From: a virus
Length of the DNA stretch: 32,684 bases
Virus record (IMG/VR): IMGVR_UViG_3300044825_002969
Location: 1-32,684 of that record
Reading direction: 5' to 3' (one strand)
In this document: piece by piece, positions 1-6,888 of the stretch
Numbering within the stretch: the first letter of the stretch is position 1
Layout: each line of letters opens with the position of its first letter
Made by a program: the position numbers and the translations under genes
Notes under the pieces: generated by a model
The model's database searches: none
Seen by the model: only the letters and a program-made list of their open reading frames with translations
What the model was told of the DNA's origin: nothing

Positions 1-135
1 TCGTGGGTTGCAGGTCGGGCAGCAGTGCTCGCACAGCTGGCGGCCGAGGTGGTCGTCGTCGTGCCACACGGTGGGGTCGAGCGGGTGGCCGCTGGGGCAG
101 CGTTCGGTGTCCGTGACGGCGGGAACGGCGGTCAC
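1..135 (-). CDS. Partial small Cys/His-rich protein (3' end outside window)
   Basis: A reading frame opens with GTG at 133-135, overlapping the stop of the next gene in a GTGA, and runs off the left edge without a stop after 45 codons. It has clustered potential metal ligands: Cys13 and His17 in CPSGH, then CEHCCPTC near residues 35-42, which suggests a small zinc-ribbon protein. Such proteins are common at the ends of phage early operons, but nothing more specific can be assigned. Joining the two window ends gives no sensible continuation, so the gene probably continues in sequence not shown. Confidence 0.5.
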   Translation of the reverse strand, partial: MTAVPAVTDTERCPSGHPLDPTVWHDDDHLGRQLCEHCCPTCNPR

Positions 136-377
136 AGTGCGAGCACTCCGCGTTGGGCGGCGACACGCTGGTAGGCGCGTTCCTCGGCGAGCTGCTCGGT
201 GAGCATGACGGCGAGCAGGCCTTCGGGGTCGGCCACGCCTTGGAGGCGGAGGTCGGCGATGGCTTCGTCGAGGATGCGGGCGACGGTGACCTGCTGGCGG
301 GCGGTGAGCTCGGGCGGGTCGATGTGGACGATGTAGCCGCCGCCGGCCCCTTCGACCTCGGCACGGATGCGGCTCAC
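132..377 (-). CDS. Hypothetical protein, 81 aa
   Basis: The GTG start at 377 sits in a GTGA overlap with the stop of the RuvC-like gene, which is better supported than an upstream start that would lie deep inside that gene. The N-terminal third (SRIRAEVEGAGGGYIVHI) looks like a short beta hairpin; the remainder is predicted helical and rich in Ala, Glu and Leu. No family is recognised. Its place at the end of the recombination operon is the only hint of function. Confidence 0.6.
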   Translation of the reverse strand: MSRIRAEVEGAGGGYIVHIDPPELTARQQVTVARILDEAIADLRLQGVADPEGLLAVMLTEQLAEERAYQRVAAQRGVLAL

Positions 378-883
378 CTCTTCACCTCCGGCCAGGTGAT
401 CTTCAGCATCACGTCGCGCTGGAGTGCGGGCAGCTCGACCAACGTGTGGCCGAGGTGATCGAGGCCCATGGCCCGGAGCCACCAGGCGTCGACCTGGTTG
501 TCGTCGCCCAGCTCGAGGCCGGCCCGCTTGTAGAGCGCCACGGCCATGTCGGGCTTCGTCGCGTTGCCCTTGCCGGTGGCGTACTTCTTGAGCGAGCTGG
601 GCGGCACGAGGGCGTACGGGGTGGTGGTGCGCAGCAGCGTGGCCTTGACGGCGCCCATGACCTGGGCGGCGGCCATGCCGTTGCCGGGCCCGTGGACGGC
701 GAGGTCCTCGATCACAACGAGATCTGCTCCGTCGCAGACGGCGCTGATCTCGGTGGCGATGTCGACGATGCGCTGGTCACCGCGGTCGGCCTTGCCGCCG
801 ACGCAGCGGGTGGCGCCGGTGTGGTCGGCGATGCCGGTGGCGGTGATGCTCAGGTCGAGGCCGATGACGCGAGGGGCGGTCAT
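374..883 (-). CDS. RuvC-like Holliday junction resolvase
   Basis: The 169-residue protein has an RNase H-fold layout typical of RuvC-type resolvases. VIGLDLS provides a first catalytic Asp (D10), LVVIEDLAV an acidic residue at the end of a hydrophobic strand (E59), and DDNQVDAWWL C-terminal Asp residues (D127, D128, D132). These would hold two metal ions and cut four-way junctions or branched replication products, allowing packaging by the terminase. The length matches RuvC (about 160-175 aa). The ATG start at 883 overlaps the upstream stop as ATGA. It lies downstream of a RecB/Cas4-type exonuclease in the same run of genes, consistent with phage recombination and repair. Another RNase H-fold nuclease is the main alternative. 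Confidence 0.8.
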   Translation of the reverse strand: MTAPRVIGLDLSITATGIADHTGATRCVGGKADRGDQRIVDIATEISAVCDGADLVVIEDLAVHGPGNGMAAAQVMGAVKATLLRTTTPYALVPPSSLKKYATGKGNATKPDMAVALYKRAGLELGDDNQVDAWWLRAMGLDHLGHTLVELPALQRDVMLKITWPEVKR

Positions 884-1191
884 GCTGGACAGCCGGTGTG
901 CGCGGTGTCGGCTGGTGGGGTGTCGGGGTCCTGCACCGCCACCGCCGCCCGCCACTCCTGCACGATGCGACCCAGCCGCACCACGTCCTGCAACGCCTCG
1001 ATCCGCTCGCCGCACTCCTGATGATCGTCAGGCAGCTCGGCGACCATGACGCCGGTCGGGTCGACGTAGACGTCGGCGTCGGGGTAGCCGGCCTCGGCGA
1101 GCGCCATCCGGATTCGCTCGGCGACGGGCTCGAGCTCGGCCTCCCATTCGGGATCCGACCAGGCCTCGAGCTCGAGCTCGGGCGCGCTCAT
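880..1191 (-). CDS. Hypothetical acidic protein, 103 aa
   Basis: The ATG at 1191 overlaps the WhiB stop as ATGA. The protein is strongly acidic at its N terminus (ELELEAWSDPEWEAELEP). A segment around ADVYVDPTGVMVAELPDD may form a small beta unit, followed by a helix containing QECGERIEALQDVVRLGRIV and a Pro/Thr-rich tail. No domain is recognised. It is co-directional and overlapping with WhiB and RuvC, so it is presumably expressed with the early lytic genes. Confidence 0.6.
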   Translation of the reverse strand: MSAPELELEAWSDPEWEAELEPVAERIRMALAEAGYPDADVYVDPTGVMVAELPDDHQECGERIEALQDVVRLGRIVQEWRAAVAVQDPDTPPADTAHTGCPA

Positions 1192-1469
1192 CGTGCGGCC
1201 TTGAGTCGAGCGGCCCGACGGCGGGCGGCTCGGATCCGGATTCGTTCGCGTCGGCCGGTGCCGCCGAGGATCCCGTGATCGTTCGCCTCGGCCTGGGCGA
1301 GCGCGGCCTCGAGGCAGGGCGCCTCGACGGGGCAGGCGTGGCACACGGCCTTAGCTGCGGCGGCGTCGGCGACCTGGCCGGAGCCGGGGAACCAGTCGAG
1401 CTCGGGGTGCTGTCGGCAGGCGGCGAGCTCGGCGTCGGCCGCGGTGAGGGTGATCGGTCGGGCTCTCAT
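1188..1469 (-). CDS. WhiB-family iron-sulfur transcriptional regulator
   Basis: This 93-aa protein carries the WhiB cysteine pattern: Cys18, then Cys43-x2-Cys46-x5-Cys52, the four ligands of a [4Fe-4S] cluster. It also has the family context CRQHPELDWFPG and AKAVCHACPVEAPC. The usual G[VI]WGG turn appears as GILGG (residues 66-70), so the aromatic residue is replaced by Leu. A basic C-terminal tail (RRERIRIRAARRRAARLK) would contact DNA. WhiB proteins bind the principal sigma factor and change promoter choice. A phage copy may redirect host transcription or modulate host WhiB functions, as reported for the WhiB of mycobacteriophage TM4. The ATG at 1469 overlaps the preceding stop as ATGA. Confidence 0.92.
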   Translation of the reverse strand: MRARPITLTAADAELAACRQHPELDWFPGSGQVADAAAAKAVCHACPVEAPCLEAALAQAEANDHGILGGTGRRERIRIRAARRRAARLKAAR

Positions 1470-2023
1470 CGGTCGAGCTCCTCGAGGTAGGCGGCCTGGG
1501 CGGCGGTGAGGTCGACGGTCGAGTAGTGGAGGCCGAGGAACCGGGAGCCGTCGGCCGCGGTGTAGACGGCGGCCTCGCCGGTCGTGAGGATGCGGGCGAG
1601 GATCGCTCGGGTGAGCTCGAGCTCGCGCTCGAGCTCGGAGGAGCGGCGCCGATAGGCGCGGCGGAGCGAGCTCTCGGGGATCGTGCGGTACGGCGTCGGG
1701 GGCTCCTCGAGCTCGCCGATGCGGGCTCGGGCCTGATCCTCGATCCGCTTCCCCAGCTCTGCGAGTGCTTGTTCGGCTCGGGTGGCACGCTCCGCAGTCC
1801 CCGCAGCTTCACGCAACAGGCGGGCCAGCAGCTCGATCATGGGCAGGGCGACAACCCGCATGGTGTGGGCGGCCACGGCGTCGACCGTCCGCATCTGACC
1901 GTTCGACATCATCACGTAGGCCACCGTGTCGTCGAGCGGGCGGAACACGTCCTCGGGGTAGGCGTCGAGCATCGCTTCTGCTCGGGCGAGTGCGTCGGCG
2001 GTGCGGTCGATGAGCCCGCTCAC
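1466..2023 (-). CDS. Hypothetical coiled-coil protein, 185 aa
   Basis: The GTG start at 2023 forms a GTGA overlap with the gene before it. The protein begins with a helical segment (SGLIDRTADALARAEAML). A middle portion (about residues 60-130) is rich in Ala, Glu and Arg with heptad-like spacing and is probably coiled coil. The C-terminal part (AAVYTAADGSRFLGLHYS) resembles a small beta sheet. No catalytic motif is visible and no family is recognised. It is placed between a winged-helix-like protein and WhiB in the early operon. Confidence 0.6.
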   Translation of the reverse strand: MSGLIDRTADALARAEAMLDAYPEDVFRPLDDTVAYVMMSNGQMRTVDAVAAHTMRVVALPMIELLARLLREAAGTAERATRAEQALAELGKRIEDQARARIGELEEPPTPYRTIPESSLRRAYRRRSSELERELELTRAILARILTTGEAAVYTAADGSRFLGLHYSTVDLTAAQAAYLEELDR

Positions 2024-2646
2024 ATCGCCTCCGCTGCTGCTTGGCGGCGGGCGTCGTGCACGGCGGTGCGGTCGAGCGCCTGGTACTGGCCGCGGCCGAT
2101 CCGCCGGATCCGGTCGTGGCTGACGAGCCACTGGACGCTTGCGGCGACGGAGCCCTGGTTCTCGCCCTCGAGGTGCTCGTAGATCTGGGCGAGGGTGAAG
2201 GTGCGGTCGGGGTGGCCGTTGACGGTGGCCAGCACGCGTTCGCGCAGCGTCGGTGGCTCGTCGGCCTGGGCGGCCTGACGCTCGGGCTCGTGCGGGTCGG
2301 TGGTCTCGTCGAGCAGCGGGCTGTCCGGCTCGGGTTCGTCGACGCCGGATCCGGCGAGGTTCCCTTCGTCGTCGTAGGCGCCGAACTCGTGGTGGAAGTG
2401 CGGCCCGTCGTGGTCCTTGAGCAGCCGGCAGCCCACCCACTCGATCTCCTCGCCGGAGTCGTCGACCACGGTGGCGACAGCCAGGTCGCAGAGCAGCTCG
2501 GTCGGATCGGTGGGCTGTCGCAGGTCGAGGACGATGAACATGTCGTCGTCGCGGATGTCGACCTGCGCCCGGTCACCGCGGAGCTGGTCCCAGATGGGTG
2601 CCAGCTCAGCGGGGACGTCCGCGACGACCTGGAGGTTGATCGCCAT
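2020..2646 (-). CDS. Hypothetical protein with C-terminal winged-helix-like segment
   Basis: The ATG at 2646 shares a base with the upstream stop (TGATG), giving 208 aa. The N-terminal half is acidic and contains an unusual Cys/His run (CRLLKDHDGPHFHH). A linker rich in Asp, Glu and Pro follows. The C-terminal 60-70 residues read as a winged helix: a helix near RERVLATVNGHP, a second and third with LAQIYEHLEGE and SVAASVQWLVSHDRI, then a basic wing RRIGRGQY. This points to DNA binding, either regulatory or as a partner of the nearby nuclease. The N-terminal part is unassigned. Confidence 0.55.
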   Translation of the reverse strand: MAINLQVVADVPAELAPIWDQLRGDRAQVDIRDDDMFIVLDLRQPTDPTELLCDLAVATVVDDSGEEIEWVGCRLLKDHDGPHFHHEFGAYDDEGNLAGSGVDEPEPDSPLLDETTDPHEPERQAAQADEPPTLRERVLATVNGHPDRTFTLAQIYEHLEGENQGSVAASVQWLVSHDRIRRIGRGQYQALDRTAVHDARRQAAAEAM

Positions 2647-3254
2647 CAGAACTCCTCGATGGGCGCGCCCGCAGCCGCGGGTGTGGCGTCGGGCAGGGTG
2701 GTGGCGGTCTGCGCGAGGTACTCGGCTTCGGCCAGCTGCACCCACTGGGCGTCCGCGGCGGTCGCCCGGCGGATGGTGAGGTCGCCGTAGAGGCCGAGGG
2801 CCTGCTGGCGGGGCACCTGGTCGCACTGCTCCTGGGTGGTGAGCTGGCCGCCAGTCGGCTTGCCGTTCGCGTCGTACGCCTGCCCGTGGGTGGTGGTGAG
2901 CGTGACGACGTCGCCGACCTGGTGCCTGCCGCCGAGCGCGCCCTTGGCGTCGATGTAGGCGGAGAAGCCGCCGCCGCGCAGGATGGTGCGCACGACGGTG
3001 CCGGGGGCGGCGACGGCGGGCGGGTCCTGGCCGATGCCGGCGGCCATGGTGGTGCCGGGCATGGCGACCATGGTGATGACGAGCTCCTGGCGGGGCTTGC
3101 CGTTGTCCTTCAGCTGGGGCTGGCCGTCCTTGAGGACGTCGCGCTGCTCGGGGTTCTTGACGAGGGCGCCGACGAAGGTGTCGCCGAGGCGCTGTCGTCG
3201 CAGCACGGGGATGCGGGGTCCGGAGGGGCCGTTGTCGTCGAGTTCGATGGGCAT
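2646..3254 (-). CDS. Hypothetical protein next to phage exonuclease, 202 aa
   Basis: The start is ATG at 3254, preceded by AGGAGA about seven bases upstream. The sequence is predicted mostly beta, with charged loops (QRLGDTFVGALVKNPEQRD, RQELVITMVAMPGTTM, GGRHQVGDVVTLTTTHG) and a helical end. This composition could fit an OB-like fold. The gene directly follows the RecB/Cas4-type exonuclease, the position often taken by a single-strand-binding or annealing partner. That role is inference; no diagnostic motif was found. Confidence 0.55.
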   Translation of the reverse strand: MPIELDDNGPSGPRIPVLRRQRLGDTFVGALVKNPEQRDVLKDGQPQLKDNGKPRQELVITMVAMPGTTMAAGIGQDPPAVAAPGTVVRTILRGGGFSAYIDAKGALGGRHQVGDVVTLTTTHGQAYDANGKPTGGQLTTQEQCDQVPRQQALGLYGDLTIRRATAADAQWVQLAEAEYLAQTATTLPDATPAAAGAPIEEF

Positions 3255-3297
3255 GGTGGGTCTCCTGTGTCTCAGGGGTTGGTTGGGGGAGTGGTGG

Positions 3298-5037
3298 TCA
3301 GGCGACCGCGACGAGCGCGGTCGTGCCGTCGGTGACGGCGAGGCGATGCGACTCGGCGACATCGGCCAGCTGGGTGGCCTGCTCGGCCGTGAGCGTCCCC
3401 AGCAGCGCCCCCACCCGATGCACCGGCTGGTGGGCGTCGTCGCCGATCACGAGCGCGAGCGCCGCCCGCGGCCCGGTGTCGTCGCCAGGGGTGTGCCCGT
3501 CGAGCTGGGCGAGACCGAGCGCGGCCCGGGCGATCTCCAAGCGGCGCAACGGGGTCGGCTGACCGGCCGGCGACATCGCCCACGGCACCCCGGCCGACTG
3601 GGCGTCGCGGATCCACTGGAGCACCTCGGCCTGCTGCTCGGGCGCCAACTGGATCAGCACCCGGCGCTGCCAGTCGACATCGGTCGGTTCGGCCACCGGC
3701 CCGTCATCGGGCGGCGCGGTCAACCGGTGCACCACAGGCGTCTGCGCGTCGGCGCGGCGCTCCGACTCTGCGGCCCGGGCGGCGGACACCGCCGGGTCCT
3801 CGACACCGAACGGCATGTGGTGCTGCGCCTCGACCAGGTCGAGCACACGGACCACCTGCTCGACCTGCGCCGGCGACCACGCACCGGGCCCGCCGTGCAT
3901 CGCCTTCGGTGGTGGCACATCGGCCGGCCACAGCTGCGCCATCAGCGCGAGCGCCCCAGCGTTCGCCTTCACCTCGTCCATCCGGTTGACGAGCCACGCG
4001 ACCCGCGCCTGGTGCAGCACAGCATCGAGCGCCGCGGCGAGAGGGACAGGAGTGGCCGATGGAGCGGTGGAAGAGGAAGGGTTGGCCGCTCCATCGGCCT
4101 GGTCTCCGACGCTGTGAGCCCGCGGCTCATGCACCGGCGACGTGCTCGGGGTGGTGGCCGCGTCCTGCGTTGCCGTGCTGGCCGTGCTGGCCGTGCCACC
4201 ACCCTCGATCTCGACCTGCGCGAGCAGCCCCTTGCGGGACCGCCAGTTGCGCACGGCCATGGCCACCTCGAGCGCCTCGGCGCCCGCTGCGATGTCGAGC
4301 GCGTGCACGTCACACAGCCCCGAACCGGGCTGGACGTGCAGGATCAGCGCCTGGTCGCGGTCGACCTCGGGCATCGGCAACCGCTGGTCCTCGGAGCCGT
4401 TGGCCGCGGCGCCCTGGACGTAGAGGGCGTCGGCGCAGGCGTAGACCGCGAGCTGGATCGCCCAGGCGAGCGCCCCGTACCTCACCGAGGCGCCCGTCTT
4501 GAGGTCGGCGATGAACATGCGGCCGTCGGCAACGCGGCGCAGGGTGAGGTCGGAGGTGCCGGCGATGGTGTGGCGGTCGAGCACCACCATGACCTCGCTC
4601 ATCCCGTCGACGACTTCGTAGCCGGCGGCGGTGATCGCTGCCTGCACGGCGGCGACGTCAGCGGCGTACGTGGCGGGCACCGCCCAGGCGGGGTCGGCGT
4701 GGGCTTTCTCGACCATGGTGTGCAGCGCGGTGCCGAGGTCGCGCCGTGCGGTTGCGCCGCCGGCTTCCTTGGCGCGCTCGCACACCTTGTCGAGCTCGTT
4801 GCGGTCGTCGGGGTCGGCGGCCTGGACGAGCGCGAGGAGGTCGGGGCGCTGGGCGAGACCGATGGCGGTCATCCGGTTGGCCCACTTCATGAGGTTCGAC
4901 GTGTCGTCGAGCGCCTTGGCCACGGTGGTGGCCCGGGTGTAGCCCTGGGGCTTGTTGCCGCCGGGGGGGACGACGAGGTAGCGGCCCCACCGGTCTCGGC
5001 GGGCGTTGTCGCCAGGGGCGTCGAGCTGGATCGTCAC
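3298..5037 (-). CDS. RecB/Cas4-type PD-(D/E)XK exonuclease with long C-terminal extension
   Basis: The first 200 residues carry the Cas4/RecB nuclease signature: GTALHTMVE with His106, AGTSDL with Asp163, ADLKTG with Asp178 and Lys180, and a later Gln195 in AIQLAVY. These bind the metal and cut one strand of linear duplex DNA, so the protein probably serves phage recombination or end processing. No FeS-type cysteine cluster is evident, so it is closer to phage RecB-like exonucleases than to classical Cas4. The total of 579 aa is about twice the usual length. A Ser/Thr/Ala-rich linker near residues 280-330 leads to about 250 C-terminal residues, mostly helical and unassigned. GTG at 5037 overlaps the upstream stop as GTGA. 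Confidence 0.8.
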   Translation of the reverse strand: MTIQLDAPGDNARRDRWGRYLVVPPGGNKPQGYTRATTVAKALDDTSNLMKWANRMTAIGLAQRPDLLALVQAADPDDRNELDKVCERAKEAGGATARRDLGTALHTMVEKAHADPAWAVPATYAADVAAVQAAITAAGYEVVDGMSEVMVVLDRHTIAGTSDLTLRRVADGRMFIADLKTGASVRYGALAWAIQLAVYACADALYVQGAAANGSEDQRLPMPEVDRDQALILHVQPGSGLCDVHALDIAAGAEALEVAMAVRNWRSRKGLLAQVEIEGGGTASTASTATQDAATTPSTSPVHEPRAHSVGDQADGAANPSSSTAPSATPVPLAAALDAVLHQARVAWLVNRMDEVKANAGALALMAQLWPADVPPPKAMHGGPGAWSPAQVEQVVRVLDLVEAQHHMPFGVEDPAVSAARAAESERRADAQTPVVHRLTAPPDDGPVAEPTDVDWQRRVLIQLAPEQQAEVLQWIRDAQSAGVPWAMSPAGQPTPLRRLEIARAALGLAQLDGHTPGDDTGPRAALALVIGDDAHQPVHRVGALLGTLTAEQATQLADVAESHRLAVTDGTTALVAVA

Positions 5038-5354
5038 GACGCACCTCCAGAGCGAGCGCGCCGTTCGACCGAGAAGCGCGTGTTCAACTCGTCCTCGGTG
5101 AGGCTTCGCTCGGTCTCGTCGTAGCGATGCGGCGGCTCGGGCACCGCTTTGTAGACCTCGGGCCGAACCAACTCGGTGAGCGGATCGTTGAGGATGTCCT
5201 GAGCGAGAGTGACCCAGTGCTCCCAGGTCCCCTCGGCGTTGCTGTTGCTGTTGCGTGGCGAGAACGAGGTGAACCAGTCACCCATCCACGGTGTCCAGAC
5301 GAGGCCGCACCGCTTCGCAGCGCCATGAACGATGACCTCTTCGAAGTCGCTCAC
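5034..5354 (-). CDS. Hypothetical protein, 106 aa
   Basis: The GTG start at 5354 overlaps the preceding stop in a GTGA. The protein is rich in aromatic residues (GLVWTPWMGDWFTSFSP; EHWVTL), has a low-complexity SNSNAEG loop, and ends in a charged helix (RSLTEDELNTRFSVERRARS). It is soluble in appearance with no signal peptide. The family is not recognised. Tight coupling to the downstream exonuclease suggests co-translation with it. Confidence 0.6.
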   Translation of the reverse strand: MSDFEEVIVHGAAKRCGLVWTPWMGDWFTSFSPRNSNSNAEGTWEHWVTLAQDILNDPLTELVRPEVYKAVPEPPHRYDETERSLTEDELNTRFSVERRARSGGAS

Positions 5355-5689
5355 AGCGTCACGACCGAGGCTCGGGTGGTGGTGCCGTGCAGGGGCGCGG
5401 CGTCAGGCATCGACGGCGGCTGGCCGAGCGCAGTGTGCACCTCGGCCACGTCGTCGCTGGCGAGCTCGGCGATCAGGTCGAGCGTGCCCTGGCGGATCCG
5501 ACCCGCGATCGCCAGGAGGTTCTCCAGGCGCTCGCGGTCGGTGTCGCCGGCGACGAACACCTTGCCGGCGTCGAACACCGTCGAGTCCTTCTCGAGGAAC
5601 CCGACGTAGACGTAGTGGTCGTTCTTGAGCTGCACCCGCACGTCGTCGGGTGCAGCCTCGTGGATGGAAGGGGGGCACGCATTGGCCAC
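5351..5689 (-). CDS. Hypothetical protein, 112 aa, first gene of the recombination operon
   Basis: The start chosen is GTG at 5689 because AGGAGA lies six bases upstream. A GTG further out at 5716 would place this ribosome site inside the coding sequence. The protein has a beta-rich middle (DVRVQLKNDHYVYVGFL, GKVFVAGD) followed by helices (RERLENLLAIAGRIRQG). No family is recognised. It is the first gene after the 145-bp gap downstream of the small membrane genes, so it may begin a separate transcript. Confidence 0.6.
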   Translation of the reverse strand: MANACPPSIHEAAPDDVRVQLKNDHYVYVGFLEKDSTVFDAGKVFVAGDTDRERLENLLAIAGRIRQGTLDLIAELASDDVAEVHTALGQPPSMPDAAPLHGTTTRASVVTL

Positions 5690-5710
5690 TGGTAGTCTCC
5701 TGGTGTCGAC

Positions 5711-5746
5711 GCCCACCCCGCTCCCAGTCAGAGCAACGGGGTGGGC
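5711..5746. repeat. 10-bp perfect inverted repeat in the gap before the recombination operon
   Basis: GCCCACCCCG at 5711-5720 pairs perfectly with CGGGGTGGGC at 5737-5746 around a 16-base loop. It lies in the noncoding stretch 5690-5834, between the small-membrane-protein genes and the next minus-strand gene. No T-run follows on either strand, so it is not a classical intrinsic terminator. It may act as a weak terminator or leader structure. The rest of the gap is G-rich and shows no convincing gene. Confidence 0.5.
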
Positions 5747-5834
5747 ATTGGTGTTGTGGGGGAGGGGGCCCGAGCCGGCCCCAGCGCTGCACCCGTCGGG
5801 GGGATGGGCAGGTGCAGGGCCGCGGCCCGGGCGG

Positions 5835-5936
5835 TCAGCGACGCGGCTCTGCGTCGTAGGCGTCGGGGAGGCCGCGCACCGCTGCGATCAGCAGCACGGC
5901 GATGGCCAACGTGAGCGTGGCGGCGAGTCGCCTCAT
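5835..5936 (-). CDS. Tiny hydrophobic protein, 33 aa
   Basis: The ATG at 5936 overlaps the stop of the preceding small gene as ATGA, and the frame ends with TGA at 5835-5837. The N terminus is two Arg residues followed by a hydrophobic stretch (LAATLTLAIAVLLIAAV), then a polar tail with Asp and Glu. It could be a single-pass membrane peptide or a secreted micropeptide. It is the last of five coupled membrane genes. Support comes from the coupling rather than from any known family. Confidence 0.5.
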   Translation of the reverse strand: MRRLAATLTLAIAVLLIAAVRGLPDAYDAEPRR

Positions 5937-6052
5937 CGGCGGGACCTCCGTTCGTTGCGGGAGTACAGGAAGGCGCCGACGATGACGGCGACCGAGATCA
6001 CGGCGCCGATGGCGAGGTAGCCGTGGCCGAGCACGAACACGCCCGCGGTCAC
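5933..6052 (-). CDS. Small single-pass membrane protein, 39 aa
   Basis: GTG at 6052 overlaps the upstream stop as GTGA, and the stop overlaps the next ATG. One hydrophobic segment (YLAIGAVISVAVIVGAFLY) is followed by a strongly basic tail (SRNERRSRR). By the positive-inside rule the C terminus should face the cytoplasm. The family is unknown. Confidence 0.6.
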   Translation of the reverse strand: MTAGVFVLGHGYLAIGAVISVAVIVGAFLYSRNERRSRR

Positions 6053-6318
6053 GACTGCACCTTCTTCCGGTCGCGCAGCTCCTCGTCCAGCGCCCCGTAG
6101 GTGAGCGAATCGCAGATGAAGAAGACGACCGTGAACGGCGTGAGGAGCAGGAACCGCCAGTCGACCCAGAGACCTGCCACGACCAGCGCCGGCGTTCCCC
6201 AGAGCCAGGCGTGGCACCATGCGCGCTCTCGCCACATCTTCCGGCGGACCTTCGCGTCAGGCCAGTCGGCCCACCGTTCGCGCAAGGTCTCGGACAGCGA
6301 CTTCTTGGGAGCGGTCAC
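6049..6318 (-). CDS. Small two-helix membrane protein, 89 aa
   Basis: The GTG start at 6318 gives a GTGA overlap with the gene before it. About 40 basic and charged N-terminal residues (PKKSLSETLRERWADWP, then AKVRRKMWRERAW) are followed by two hydrophobic segments, around LWGTPALVVAGLWV and RFLLLTPFTVVFFICDSL. The C terminus is charged (DEELRDRKKVQS). Both termini are probably cytoplasmic. It is the longest of the small membrane proteins in the chain and has no recognised family. Confidence 0.65.
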   Translation of the reverse strand: MTAPKKSLSETLRERWADWPDAKVRRKMWRERAWCHAWLWGTPALVVAGLWVDWRFLLLTPFTVVFFICDSLTYGALDEELRDRKKVQS

Positions 6319-6485
6319 TGGTCGCCTCCGGGCATCCGGTACTCGGCGAGCTCTTCGCGCTCCGGGGCCAGCCCGACCCACGCCAACACCGCGGCCGACA
6401 CGGCCAGGGCGACGAAGGCCAGCGGGTGCTGGGTCGTCACGTAGACGACGGTGAGCACGGTGGTGACCGCGAGCAGCCGGATCAC
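6315..6485 (-). CDS. Small membrane protein, 56 aa
   Basis: The frame runs from GTG at 6483-6485 to TGA at 6315-6317, with four-base overlaps on both sides. Two hydrophobic segments (IRLLAVTTVLTVVYVT and LAFVALAVSAAVLAWVGLA) are separated by TQHP, and the polar C-terminal tail is PEREELAEYRMPGGDQ. The layout is that of a small hairpin membrane protein. Overlap on both sides makes translation likely even though no family is known. Confidence 0.6.
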   Translation of the reverse strand: MIRLLAVTTVLTVVYVTTQHPLAFVALAVSAAVLAWVGLAPEREELAEYRMPGGDQ

Positions 6486-6577
6486 GACGCCACCGGCGGG
6501 AACAGGATGACGAAGACGGTGGCGCCGAACATGATGCCGGCGGCCAGCAGGGTGAGGGTGCGGAGCAGTCGCGTCAT
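6482..6577 (-). CDS. Tiny single-pass membrane protein, 31 aa
   Basis: ATG at 6575-6577 overlaps the stop of the excisionase-like gene (ATGA), and the TGA at 6482-6484 overlaps the next GTG. The peptide is a short basic N terminus (MTRLLRT) followed by one hydrophobic helix (LTLLAAGIMFGATVFVILF). It is the first of five consecutive small membrane genes. Confidence 0.55.
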   Translation of the reverse strand: MTRLLRTLTLLAAGIMFGATVFVILFPPVAS

Positions 6578-6888
6578 GCTGCGTCCTGGTCGAGTCGGAC
6601 CACGGCGGCGATCTGGTCGGTGGTCGCTGCGGAGTCGAGCTCGAACAGCGACAGCGTCGAGATCACGACCCGGGAGCCGGGCGTCGCGTTGTCGCCGAGG
6701 TCCATGCGGCGGATCCGTCCGTCGCGGAGCAGCTGGCGGACCTTGTCGTCGCCGACCGACAGCAGGCGGGCCGCTTCGGTGATCGACACGCCGACCGGGT
6801 ACGGCGCCGGGCGGGTGACGCCGGCAGCGGCGAGGCCGGCTTCGATGCCGCGGGCGACGGCGCCCTCGAGGAGCGTCTCGAAGCTCAT
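6574..6888 (-). CDS. Excisionase-like DNA-binding protein, 104 aa
   Basis: ATG at 6888 overlaps the Cro-like stop as ATGA. Residues 34-64 read as a MerR/excisionase-type winged helix: SITEAARLLSVGDDKVRQL followed by RDGRIRRMDLG and a basic turn (GSRVV). Such proteins bend attachment DNA and turn an integrase towards excision. Its place directly after the Cro-like gene at the head of the early lytic operon fits that role. A transcriptional regulator of the same fold is the alternative. The N-terminal 30 residues are predicted helical and unassigned. Confidence 0.7.
   Translation of the reverse strand: MSFETLLEGAVARGIEAGLAAAGVTRPAPYPVGVSITEAARLLSVGDDKVRQLLRDGRIRRMDLGDNATPGSRVVISTLSLFELDSAATTDQIAAVVRLDQDAA

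Noticed and set aside
1-6. Terminal repeat proving a circular or terminally redundant genome (TCGTGG at both ends)
   Set aside because: Six bases are too few to exceed chance, and the left-edge gene does not continue sensibly across the join.
2983-5124. 713-codon open frame on the plus strand
   Set aside because: It lies opposite the exonuclease gene, whose catalytic motifs are clear. Its translation is low-complexity Arg/Gly/Val of the kind that high GC produces on the reverse strand.
5711-5746. Rho-independent terminator
   Set aside because: The stem is strong but the loop is 16 bases and no T-run follows on either strand. It is listed only as an inverted repeat.
5717-5760. Six-codon leader peptide (MPTPLL) on the minus strand before the recombination operon
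   Set aside because: It has no ribosome site, is very short, and has no codon pattern that would suggest attenuation.
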